Notes under the pieces: generated by a model | What the model was told of the DNA's origin: nothing | The model's database searches: none | The model's input: the letters and a program-made list of their open reading frames with translations, nothing else | Assembly (NCBI GenBank): GCA_963846565.1 | Contig: CAWJWL010000005.1 | Span: 1,674,001 to 1,738,000, forward strand | Source of the DNA: WHSW01 sp963846565 | GTDB taxonomy: Bacteria > Actinomycetota > Thermoleophilia > Solirubrobacterales > 70-9 | Direction: 5' to 3' | Length of the DNA stretch: 64,000 nt | Made by a program: the position numbers and the translations under genes | In this document: positions 44,815-52,468 of the stretch, one piece after another | Layout of the letters: every line of letters begins with the position of its first letter | Position numbering within the stretch: the stretch's first letter is position 1

Positions 44815-45732
44815 GTGAGCGTCGAGACCACCGATCAGGCACCGGTGGCGATCTCGCTTCGGGGGGTGGTGAAGACCTTCGGTGAGATCACCGCGGTCGA
44901 CGGTCTCGACCTCGAGGTCCCGACCGGCATCTGCCTCGGGCTCCTCGGCCCGAACGGCGCCGGCAAGTCGACGACGATGCGGACGCTGACCGGGCAGGCG
45001 ATCGCCGACGAGGGCGAGATCCGGGTGCTCGGCCACGAGCTCCCGCGCGAGGCCAAGGAGGCGCGAGCGGAGATGGGCGTCGTCCCGCAGCTCGACAACC
45101 TCGACGTCGACGTCACGGTCGAGGACAACCTGAAGGTCTTCGCCCGCCTCTACCGCGTCCCCGACGTCGCCGCGGCGGTCGATCGCGGCCTCGAGATCGC
45201 GCGGCTCACCGATCGCCGCCGCGACGCGGTCGACAAGCTCTCCGGCGGTATGCGCCGGCGCCTGCTGCTCGCCAGAGGCCTCACGCACGACCCGCGCCTG
45301 CTGCTCCTCGACGAGCCGACCGTCGGCCTCGACCCGCAGATCCGCACCCAGCTTTGGACGTTGATCGACGAGCTGCGGACGCAGGGCAAGACGATCCTGA
45401 TGTCGACCCACTACATCGAGGAGGCCGAGCGGCTCGCCGACCAGGTGGCCGTGATGGCCAAGGGCAAGATCATCGCCCGCGGCGTGCCCTCCGAGCTGAT
45501 CACCAAGCACGCCGGCCTGCGCACCGCGGAGGTCTACGGGCCGCCCGACCGGCTCGCGGAGGTCCGCGCGGCCGCCGAGGCGGAGGGGTTGCGGGTGCGC
45601 CCGGCCGGCCCGGCGATCGCGATCGTCGGCTCGGAGCGGGCGCGAAACGGGGTCGTCCCCGAGGACGCGATCCAGCGTGCGGCGACCCTCGAGGACGTCT
45701 TCGTGATGCTCACGGGTGAGGAAGCAGAATGA
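44815..45732 (+). CDS. ABC transporter ATP-binding protein (NodI-like)
   Basis: A 305-residue ATPase. Walker A GPNGAGKSTT, signature LSGGMRRRLL and Walker B LLLLDEPTVGLDP are complete. The segment AEMGVVPQLDNLDVDVTVEDNL is typical of NodI-type ATPases. GTG 44815 starts it; an in-frame ATG 44758 would add 19 residues with no family support. It overlaps the permease start by four bases (ATGA). Confidence 0.87.
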   Translation: MSVETTDQAPVAISLRGVVKTFGEITAVDGLDLEVPTGICLGLLGPNGAGKSTTMRTLTGQAIADEGEIRVLGHELPREAKEARAEMGVVPQLDNLDVDVTVEDNLKVFARLYRVPDVAAAVDRGLEIARLTDRRRDAVDKLSGGMRRRLLLARGLTHDPRLLLLDEPTVGLDPQIRTQLWTLIDELRTQGKTILMSTHYIEEAERLADQVAVMAKGKIIARGVPSELITKHAGLRTAEVYGPPDRLAEVRAAAEAEGLRVRPAGPAIAIVGSERARNGVVPEDAIQRAATLEDVFVMLTGEEAE

Positions 45733-46514
45733 GTGACGGGCCGCGGATGAGACGCCTCGAGCCGGCGGCGATCGCCGGTGTGATGAGCCGCGAGGTGGCG
45801 AACTTCCGCACCTTCTGGAAGGCGACCACGTTCTCGAGCGTGCTCGAGCCGATCATCTACTTGCTCGCCTTCGGCGTCGGGCTGGGGGCGACCCTCGTCG
45901 AGAACGTCGACGGGCTCCCCTACGAGCAGTTCGTCGGCACCGGAATGGTCGCGACGGCGGTCATCTTTGCCAGCGCTCTCCCGGCGATGTTCGGCACGTT
46001 CGTCAAGCACCGCTTCCAGAACACCTACGACGCGATCCTCGCGGCGCCGGTCGATGTCGAGGAGCTCGTGACCGCGGAGATGCTCTGGATCGGGTTGCGC
46101 GCCGGCTTCTATGGCTGCTTCCCGCTGCTCGTCTCCATGGGATTCGGGCTCGATCCTGCGTGGGGGATGATGGTGGTGCCGCTCTTCTGCTTCGTCACGG
46201 CGCTCGGCTTCGCCGGCTTCGGGGTCGCGGTCGCCGGCACGGTGCCGAAGATCGACCACTTCAGCTACGTGACGACCCTGTTCATCACGCCGCTCTTCCT
46301 CGTCGCCGGGACGTTCTTCCCGATCGACCAGCTCCCGGAGGGCCTCCAGGTCATCGCGAACCTCAATCCGCTCTACCAGCTGGTCGAGCTCGTCCGCCAC
46401 GCGGCTTTCGGCTTCGAGGCGACCGATTTCCTCCGGCTCGGATTCCTCGTGGTCTTCGCGCTCGGCATGTGGCGGCTGGCGGTGCGCCAGATGACGAAGA
46501 CGCTGATCGACTGA
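45729..46514 (+). CDS. ABC-2 type transporter permease (NodJ-like)
   Basis: A 261-residue membrane protein with six segments. The N-terminal MSREVANFRTFWKATTFSSVLEP, GTGMVATAVIFASALPAMFG and FFPIDQLPEGLQVIANLNPLYQ are characteristic of the NodJ/ABC2 permeases. Partner of the preceding ATPase; substrate unknown. Its stop overlaps the next start by one base. Confidence 0.87.
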   Translation: MSDGPRMRRLEPAAIAGVMSREVANFRTFWKATTFSSVLEPIIYLLAFGVGLGATLVENVDGLPYEQFVGTGMVATAVIFASALPAMFGTFVKHRFQNTYDAILAAPVDVEELVTAEMLWIGLRAGFYGCFPLLVSMGFGLDPAWGMMVVPLFCFVTALGFAGFGVAVAGTVPKIDHFSYVTTLFITPLFLVAGTFFPIDQLPEGLQVIANLNPLYQLVELVRHAAFGFEATDFLRLGFLVVFALGMWRLAVRQMTKTLID

Positions 46515-47167
46515 TGGCGCAGGGCAACGGCCGGCTCGGTCTGGTTCTCGGCAGCGGCGCGCCCGGGATCGAGCCGCCGGACGGGGCCGTCGCCCTGCTC
46601 AGGCACGGGACCGGGTACGCGCTCGCGCACGACGTCGACCACATCTCGAACATGCGCGCCCTCCTCGACGCCGGCTGTGACCGCGTCCTCGCGGTGAGCT
46701 CGGTCGGCGGCCTGCGAGCCGAGCTCGGCCCGGGCACCCTGCTCTGTCCGGACGACTTCATCGCGCTCGACGCAGCCCCGCTGACCGCCCTCGACGGGCC
46801 GGACGCGCACCGGGTGCCCGGGTTCCACCTCGAGTGGCGGGCACGGCTGCTCGGGGCGCTCGAGCTCGCCGGGGTGGACCACGTCGATCGCGGCGTCTAC
46901 TGGCAGGTGAGCGGTCCGAGGCTCGAGACGCCGGCCGAGGTTCGCCTGATCGCCGGGTACGCGGACGTCGTCGGGATGACGACAGCCTCTGAATGCGTGA
47001 TCGCGGGCGAGCTCGGCCTGCGCTACGCGGCGCTCTGCGTGGTGGACAACCTCGCCAATGGGGTCGCTGCGACCGAGCTGACGCTCGCCGAGATCGAGGC
47101 GAACCGGGTACGCACGCGTGCGATCGCCGCCGAGGCACTCGGCGCGGTGCTGCCCCGGCTGCTCTGA
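46514..47167 (+). CDS. Purine nucleoside phosphorylase-type enzyme (MTA/MTI phosphorylase-like)
   Basis: A 217-residue protein of the trimeric PNP/MTAP family, somewhat short. Conserved segments: GLVLGSGA at the start, LAVSSVGGLRAELGPGTLLCPDDFI, YWQVSGPRLETPAEVRLI and DVVGMTTASECVIAGELGLRYA. The last motif and the ETPAEVR segment favour methylthio-nucleoside phosphorylases. With the MTA/SAH deaminase at 48760 it could act on methylthioinosine. It is coupled to the ABC permease by a TGATG overlap. Confidence 0.75.
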   Translation: MAQGNGRLGLVLGSGAPGIEPPDGAVALLRHGTGYALAHDVDHISNMRALLDAGCDRVLAVSSVGGLRAELGPGTLLCPDDFIALDAAPLTALDGPDAHRVPGFHLEWRARLLGALELAGVDHVDRGVYWQVSGPRLETPAEVRLIAGYADVVGMTTASECVIAGELGLRYAALCVVDNLANGVAATELTLAEIEANRVRTRAIAAEALGAVLPRLL

Positions 47168-47168
47168 A

Positions 47169-48731
47169 TCACCAGGTGTCGACGAAGCGCGGACGCGGCT
47201 CGCGGCTCGCTCTGCTCGCGGCGGCCAGCGTGCGCGTGATCAGTGCCCTGGTCTCGGCCGGGTCGATGACGTCGTCGAGCTCGAACAGCGTCGCGGCGTT
47301 GAGCGCCTTCGCGTGCTCGTGCGCGCGGGCCACCATCTGCTCGAGCGCGACGGCGCGCTCCGCTTCGTCGGCGATCGCGTCGAGCTCGCGACGAAAACCG
47401 AGCTTGACCGCCCCCTCGAGTCCCATCGCGCCGAGCTCGGCGGTAGGCCAGCCCACGGTGAGGAGCGGTTCGTGCATGCTCCCCGCCGCCATCGCCTGCG
47501 CCCCGAGCCCGTAGGCCTTACGCAGGATCACGGCGATGAACGGGACGGTGAGCGAGCCGCCGACGACGAAGAGGCGGGAGCAGTGGCGAACGAGAGCCGT
47601 TTCCTCGGCCTCGGGCCCGACCATCATCCCCGGGGTGTCGATCAACGAGAGCACGGGGAGGCCGAATGCCTCGCAGAGCTGCATCAACCGGGCCGCCTTG
47701 TCGGCCCCGTCGCTCGTGATCGCACCGGCGAGGCGCATCGGGTTGTTGGCGATGATCCCGACCGGGCGCCCCTCGATCCGCGCGAGCGCCGTGACCATCT
47801 CCGGGGCGAACTCCTCGCGCAGGTAGGTGACCGACTCGACATCCGCGAGGCCGTCGATCGCGGCGTGGACGTCGTAGGCGCGGCGGCGACGCTCCGGGAC
47901 GACGTCGCGAAGCAGCGCCTGGTCGGGCGCCTCCCACAGCGCTGTCGCCCCCTGGAAGTAGGCGAGCAGCCGCTTCGTCACCGCGACCGCCTCGGCCTCG
48001 TCGGTGACGCGCACGTCGATGACGCCGTTGGCGGCCTGGACGTCGATCGGGCCGATCGCCTCCGGCGGGAAGGTGCCGAGCCCGCCGCCCTCGACCATCG
48101 CCGGCCCGCCCATACCCAGAGTGGTCGACTCGGTGGCGACGATCAGGTCGGCGGCACCGGCGATCACGGCGTTGCCGGCGAAGCAGCGGCCGGAGACGAC
48201 CGCGATCCTCGGCACCACGCCGGAGAGCCGGCCCCAGAGCGCGAAGGCGCGGGTGTCGAGGGCGGAGACGACGGCGTAGTCGCTGTCGCCGGGCCGCCCG
48301 CCGCCGCCCTCGGCGAAGAAGACGGTAGGCAGCCGCATACGCGCGATCAGCTCGAAGAGGCGGTCCTTCTTGCGGTGGCCGGTGGCGCCTTGGGTGCCGG
48401 CGAGGACGGTGTAGTCGTAGGAGAGCACGGCGCAGGCGGCCCGCTCCCCGAACAGCTCGCCGTTGACGAGGGCGGTGCCGGCGACGAGCCCGTCGGCCGG
48501 GGTGCGGTTGATCAGCTCCTCGGTTTCGCGGCGCATGCGCTGCGCGGCGATCGCGAGGCCGCCGTACTCGACGAACGTCCCCTCGTCGACGAGATCGGCG
48601 ACGTTCTCGCGCGCGGTCCGGGCGCCGCCCGCGTGCCGGCGCTCGACCGCCTCGGAGCGAGCGTCGTCGCCCTTGCGGCTCTGGCGCTTCTGGACCTCGG
48701 CGAGGTCGTCTCGAACCTCATGCTTTCGCAC
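47169..48731 (-). CDS. Acyl-CoA carboxyltransferase-like protein (second copy)
   Basis: A 520-residue carboxyltransferase with both halves of the fold. It includes RTARENVADLVDEGTFVEYG at the start, GRCFAGNAVIAGAADLIVATE, VGIIANNPMRLAGAITSDGADKAARL and LPVLSLIDTPGMMVGPE. It differs from the copy at 36759 and lacks its AVMGPEA motif. The substrate could be any short acyl-CoA; there is no biotin subunit nearby. GTG 48731 was chosen where family similarity starts. It is 28 bp from the divergent deaminase start. Confidence 0.8.
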   Translation of the reverse strand: MRKHEVRDDLAEVQKRQSRKGDDARSEAVERRHAGGARTARENVADLVDEGTFVEYGGLAIAAQRMRRETEELINRTPADGLVAGTALVNGELFGERAACAVLSYDYTVLAGTQGATGHRKKDRLFELIARMRLPTVFFAEGGGGRPGDSDYAVVSALDTRAFALWGRLSGVVPRIAVVSGRCFAGNAVIAGAADLIVATESTTLGMGGPAMVEGGGLGTFPPEAIGPIDVQAANGVIDVRVTDEAEAVAVTKRLLAYFQGATALWEAPDQALLRDVVPERRRRAYDVHAAIDGLADVESVTYLREEFAPEMVTALARIEGRPVGIIANNPMRLAGAITSDGADKAARLMQLCEAFGLPVLSLIDTPGMMVGPEAEETALVRHCSRLFVVGGSLTVPFIAVILRKAYGLGAQAMAAGSMHEPLLTVGWPTAELGAMGLEGAVKLGFRRELDAIADEAERAVALEQMVARAHEHAKALNAATLFELDDVIDPAETRALITRTLAAASRASREPRPRFVDTW

Positions 48732-48759
48732 GGCGGAAGACTCGCATACGCTTGCGGAG

Positions 48760-50022
48760 GTGGGAATCAGCTTTACCAATGCGACGCTCGACGGCGTCGC
48801 CGTGGGTGTGCGAACCGACGGCGGGGTGATCGCAGGGCTGGGGCCTGACGTCGACCCGCGCGCCGGCGACGAGGTGATCGATGCGCAGGGGATGACACTC
48901 GTCCCCGGCCTCGTCAACGCGCACACGCACGCCGCGATGACGCTGTTTCGCGGCTACGCCGATGACCTGCCGCTGATCGAGTGGCTGACCGAGCACATCT
49001 GGCCGGTGGAAAAGCGGATGAGCGACGACGACGTCTACTGGGGGACGCGGCTCGCCTGCGTCGAGATGATCCGCACCGGGACGACCACGTTCTGGGACAT
49101 GTACTGGCACGCGGATGCCGCGGCGCGGGCGGTCGAGGACGCCGGGGTCCGAGCCGTCACCGCCGCGCCGTTGATCGACGATCTCGACCCGGAGAAGTCG
49201 GACCGGGCCTGCGCCGACGCGGGCGAGAGCCTCGCGCGGATCAGCGAGAGCGGCGGCGAGCTTGCGCTACCCGGGTTCGCGCCGCACGCGATCTACTCCG
49301 TCAGCGAGCGATCCCTGCGCTGGGTCGCCGAGCGCTCCGCGGAGCTCGGTCTGCCGGTCCAGATCCACCTATCCGAGACCGAGGACGAGGTGGCCCAGTG
49401 CTTGGCGGCGAACGGTGTGCGGCCGGCGGAGTACCTGGACCGCGTGGGACTCCTGGGCGAGCGAACGATCCTCGCCCACGGCTGCTGGCTCGATCAGGCC
49501 GAGCTCGAGCTGATCGCCGAGCGCGGCGCGACTGTGGTGACCAACCCGGTCGCGAACCTGAAGCTGGCCGTCGGGCGGGTGTTTCCGTATGGCGAGGCAC
49601 GCGCGGCGGGTATCGAGGTCGGTCTCGGTACGGACGGCCCGGGCTCGAACAACTCCCTCGACCTCTTCATCGACGCGAAGTTCTTTGCCCTCTTGCAGAA
49701 GAGCGAGGCGCGCGATCCGGCCGCCGTCACCGCGAGCGAGACGCTGGAGATCGCGACCGGGCGGCGGTCGGGCCTCCTCGGTGGCCGGGCACTCCAAGCG
49801 GGCGGACCTGCGGACTTCCTGCTCGTTCGTGCCGACGCCCCCGAGCTCGCACTCGGCGAGCTCGACGCCGGGCTCGTGTACGCCGCGTCGGGCTCGATCG
49901 TCGATACGACCGTCGTGGGCGGGCGCGTGCTGATGCGCGGGGGCGTGGTCGAGGGCGCGGACGAGGTCGTCGCGCGGGCGCGCGAGGCGGCCCGAGGTCT
50001 CGGCCTCGTCAGGCCGGGGTAG
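48760..50022 (+). CDS. mtaD: 5'-methylthioadenosine/S-adenosylhomocysteine deaminase-type amidohydrolase
   Basis: A 420-residue metal-dependent TIM-barrel hydrolase. Metal ligands: VNAHTHAAMTLFRGYADDL (HTH), LPVQIHLSETEDEV (His, Glu), ILAHGCWLD (His) and GLGTDGPGSNNSLDLF (Asp). DDLPLIEWLTEHIWPVE is a typical MtaD/TrzA-like segment. The reaction would be deamination of MTA or SAH to the inosine form; chlorohydrolase-like substrates are less likely. GTG 48760 starts it directly after GCGGAG. Confidence 0.82.
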   Translation: MGISFTNATLDGVAVGVRTDGGVIAGLGPDVDPRAGDEVIDAQGMTLVPGLVNAHTHAAMTLFRGYADDLPLIEWLTEHIWPVEKRMSDDDVYWGTRLACVEMIRTGTTTFWDMYWHADAAARAVEDAGVRAVTAAPLIDDLDPEKSDRACADAGESLARISESGGELALPGFAPHAIYSVSERSLRWVAERSAELGLPVQIHLSETEDEVAQCLAANGVRPAEYLDRVGLLGERTILAHGCWLDQAELELIAERGATVVTNPVANLKLAVGRVFPYGEARAAGIEVGLGTDGPGSNNSLDLFIDAKFFALLQKSEARDPAAVTASETLEIATGRRSGLLGGRALQAGGPADFLLVRADAPELALGELDAGLVYAASGSIVDTTVVGGRVLMRGGVVEGADEVVARAREAARGLGLVRPG

Positions 50023-50030
50023 GTCGCCTC

Positions 50031-50177
50031 ATGGACCGCAGGCTGCCCGCCATCGCGCTCATCCCCCTCGCCGTGCGCTCCCGCCTCGTCGGCAACCGAC
50101 GCTGGCAGGTCGCCGCCTCGGCGCGGACGCCGGTGACGGGGACGGTCACCGCGCACGCCTACTGCACGCGTGTCTGA
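50031..50177 (+). pseudogene. Possible remnant of the C-terminus of a secreted protein
   Basis: A 48-codon frame from ATG 50031. Its last part (RRWQVAASARTPVTGTVTAHAYC) resembles the end of secreted Solirubrobacterales proteins, which close with 'W.V.A.N.....LTAYAYC'. It has no signal peptide and no obvious ribosome-binding site, and its last bases overlap the next gene. A decayed fragment fits best; a real small protein is possible. Confidence 0.3.
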
Positions 50178-51279
50178 AGCCTCCATGCTCGGGGACGAAG
50201 CGCTTTCGTGGGGAGAGGATCGGAATCTCGTCGCCGTGCTCGGTGAGCAGGGCGCGGCCGAGTTCCGGACGCTCTTCGACGCGTTTCCCGAGGCGGTTGG
50301 CGTGCTCTGGGCGATTCGCGACCAGGAGCGGCGGGTCAAGGACTTCGCTTTCGGCTACGGCAACGCGGAGATGCTGCGGCGCTCGGGGCTCGCGCCGAGT
50401 CTCGCCGAGCGCTACACGCTGCTCGAGGCGCTGCCGCAGATCCGCGGTAGCGACGCATTCGACGCCTACGTCCGGGTCTGCGAGTCGGGTGAGCCCTGGG
50501 TCAAAGAGGTCGTATACGACACGCCCTTCGGCGACGGCTACATGCTCGGGACGTTCGTTCACCGCGCGGCGCGCCTCGGCGACGGGCTGGTCGTCTTCCT
50601 CCACGACGTCACCCAGCATCGGCGGATGGAGAGCGAGCTGAGCGGCTACGCCGACCTCGTCGCCCACGACCTGAGCGAGCCGCTTGCCGGGATCTCGCTG
50701 CTCGTCACCGAGCTCGAGGGCGACCCGACGCGGCCGGCGGATCAGGCCGTGCTCGGCGACCTCCGGGCGACGACGGAGCGCGCCCTGGAGCTGGTCAACG
50801 GCGTCCTCGTGTACGCGCGCTCGGGCGAGCTCGCGCCGGGTCCGGTGGCGTTGAACGAGGTCGTCGCGGAGGCGAGCGAGGATCTGCGGGTGCCCTTCGA
50901 GGAGGCGGGCGCGACGCTCGAGCTCTCCGACCTGCCGCGGGTGGAGGGCGATCGCCGACAGCTCCGCCGCGTGATCCAGAACCTGCTCCAGAACGCGCTC
51001 AAGTTCCGCGGTGACCGACGGCCGCGGATCGAGGTCACGGCGGCGGAGGAGGGTGTGACCGAGTGGGTCATCTCGGTCGTCGACAACGGGATCGGGGTCG
51101 ACGTCGACGACACACGGCGGATCTTCGACATGTTCGCGCGCGCCGACCGCGGGGCTGAGGGAGCGGGAATCGGACTCGCGGTGTGCCGCCGGATCGTCGA
51201 GGCCCACGGCGGACGGATCTGGGTCGAGCCGGTGGCGGGTGGCGGCACGGCCTTCCGGTTCAGCCTGCCGCGGGGCTGA
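50170..51279 (+). CDS. PAS-type sensor histidine kinase
   Basis: A 369-residue kinase without membrane segments. A PAS-like sensor fills residues 25-145. The dimerisation helix holds the phospho-acceptor His in YADLVAHDLSEPLAGISLLV, and the ATP domain has N box IQNLLQNALKFRG, G1 box SVVDNGIGVDVDD and G2 box GAGIGLAVCRR. This resembles the phytochrome-type soluble kinases. No response regulator gene adjoins. GTG 50170 is the start. Confidence 0.88.
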   Translation: MSEASMLGDEALSWGEDRNLVAVLGEQGAAEFRTLFDAFPEAVGVLWAIRDQERRVKDFAFGYGNAEMLRRSGLAPSLAERYTLLEALPQIRGSDAFDAYVRVCESGEPWVKEVVYDTPFGDGYMLGTFVHRAARLGDGLVVFLHDVTQHRRMESELSGYADLVAHDLSEPLAGISLLVTELEGDPTRPADQAVLGDLRATTERALELVNGVLVYARSGELAPGPVALNEVVAEASEDLRVPFEEAGATLELSDLPRVEGDRRQLRRVIQNLLQNALKFRGDRRPRIEVTAAEEGVTEWVISVVDNGIGVDVDDTRRIFDMFARADRGAEGAGIGLAVCRRIVEAHGGRIWVEPVAGGGTAFRFSLPRG

Positions 51280-51298
51280 GTCGTGCGGCGAGCGCGGA

Positions 51299-51706
51299 CT
51301 ACTCGCGGTCGATTCGCTGCGGCTCGACCAACTCGGCGGCGCCAAAGCCGTCGAGCGGCCGGTCGACGAAGAACACCTCGAGCGTGATGTCCGGGTCGAG
51401 GTGCGCCTGGCTCAAAAAGGCGACCACCTCGCGTCCGGTCAGCTCCTCGATCATGTCCTTGTACCTCTCGCCCATCATCCGCTGGAAGTCGTGCCGCATC
51501 TCGACCACCCGATCGGACTCGCCGACGTCGACCATCGTCTTCTCGATCGCGGTGAAGCCGTTCCTGAGCACACAGACGATCAGGTCGTCGAGGACGTATG
51601 TCTTCGCCTTCATCGGCCCGCGGCCGTAGTGCTCGCGCAGGATTCCGACGACGTTGTTCGAGATCGCTGCGAGCAGCTCGCCACCGGTGAGTTTTTCGTC
51701 CGACAT
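51299..51706 (-). CDS. DUF2294-family protein
   Basis: A 135-residue protein with the family's core: AISNNVVGILREHYGRGPMK, VLDDLIVCVLRNGFTAIEKT, and MMGERYKDMIEELTGREVVAF. Family function is unknown. It converges with the histidine kinase, 19 bp from its stop. Confidence 0.85.
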   Translation of the reverse strand: MSDEKLTGGELLAAISNNVVGILREHYGRGPMKAKTYVLDDLIVCVLRNGFTAIEKTMVDVGESDRVVEMRHDFQRMMGERYKDMIEELTGREVVAFLSQAHLDPDITLEVFFVDRPLDGFGAAELVEPQRIDRE

Positions 51707-51840
51707 CCCGCTGAGTATTGTGAATGATCCGCACGGCGGATCTCTACTGCCTCTCAGCCCTCGCGCGGCCCCAATCGCAGCAGGCAGATGGAGCGCCGCG
51801 TCGTGGTCTTCGCACTCGCCGGACCGACCGGGCCTGCCCC

Positions 51841-52149
51841 GTGCTGAGCGACGGCGACGTCCGCGCGCTCGAGCAATGGGTGAGATCAGCGCACCGCTGG
51901 GCGGAGGCGTCGCAGGCGCTCGTTACCGCGGCGACGAGCTTGACCGTCTCCTCAGGCGACCTCGCCGACCACCTCGGCCGCAACGGCGCTCCGCTCACGG
52001 CGGGCGGCGGTCTGGCGCTCGATCGCGACGCCCTCGTCGAGAACCTGGGGCTGCTCGCACGTACCGTGGAGGAGGAGGGACGCGAGCAACGCGATCGCTA
52101 TCTGGCCCTGGCGGCGACGATCGACCAGTACCGCCAGTTGCTTGACTGA
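51841..52149 (+). CDS. Hypothetical small helical protein
   Basis: A 102-residue protein from GTG 51841, where an acidic helical region begins (SDGDVRALEQWVRSAHRWAE). It is mostly helical and ends in ALAATIDQYRQLLD. A longer frame back to 51724 gives only low-complexity arginine-rich sequence, so I reject it. No family recognised. Confidence 0.5.
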   Translation: MLSDGDVRALEQWVRSAHRWAEASQALVTAATSLTVSSGDLADHLGRNGAPLTAGGGLALDRDALVENLGLLARTVEEEGREQRDRYLALAATIDQYRQLLD

Positions 52150-52468
52150 GCCCAGGCAAGGTAGGGTGGTGCCAGTCGCCCCTGAGGCCTGCCGCTTCGG
52201 CGAGCCGAGAGGGTGATTCGGAGATATCGGGACGCGCCCACGGACACGCTGAGTGGCTGGAGGGCACCGGCTCGGGACAGGACGCAATCCGACCAAGGAC
52301 TGCATGTGCCCAGAGCTTTGACCAACGTACCCGGATCATCGAGGCGGCCTACGTCGCGCCGTTCGCGCGGCCCTCTGCTGCTCGCTCTGCCCCATTGGCG
52401 AGCTCCAGTTGAGTAGGCGCCGGCCAGGCGGCGAGCCACCCCCGCTGCCTGGCCGGCAGCCTCGATGC
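52150..52468. other. 319-bp region without a gene
   Basis: No convincing reading frame is present. CGAGCCG at 52201-52207 can pair with CGGCTCG at 52268-52274, and GGTGCC at 52168-52173 with GGCACC at 52263-52268, so folded RNA is possible. A short frame near 52330 gives RIIEAAYV and could be a gene remnant. A strong hairpin at 52419-52457 closes the region. Confidence 0.5.
52419..52457. terminator. Strong bidirectional hairpin between convergent genes
   Basis: Arms GCCGGCCAGGC and GCCTGGCCGGC are perfect over 11 bp, extended by four more pairs (one G-U) to a 15-bp stem with a 9-base loop. It lies 12 bp beyond the 3' end of the synthetase gene on the minus strand and can stop transcription from either side. 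Confidence 0.75.

Noticed and set aside
51724..51840. Longer start for the helical protein at 51841
   Set aside because: The added residues are Arg/Pro-rich and unrelated to the helical body, and overlap the promoter side of the DUF2294 gene.
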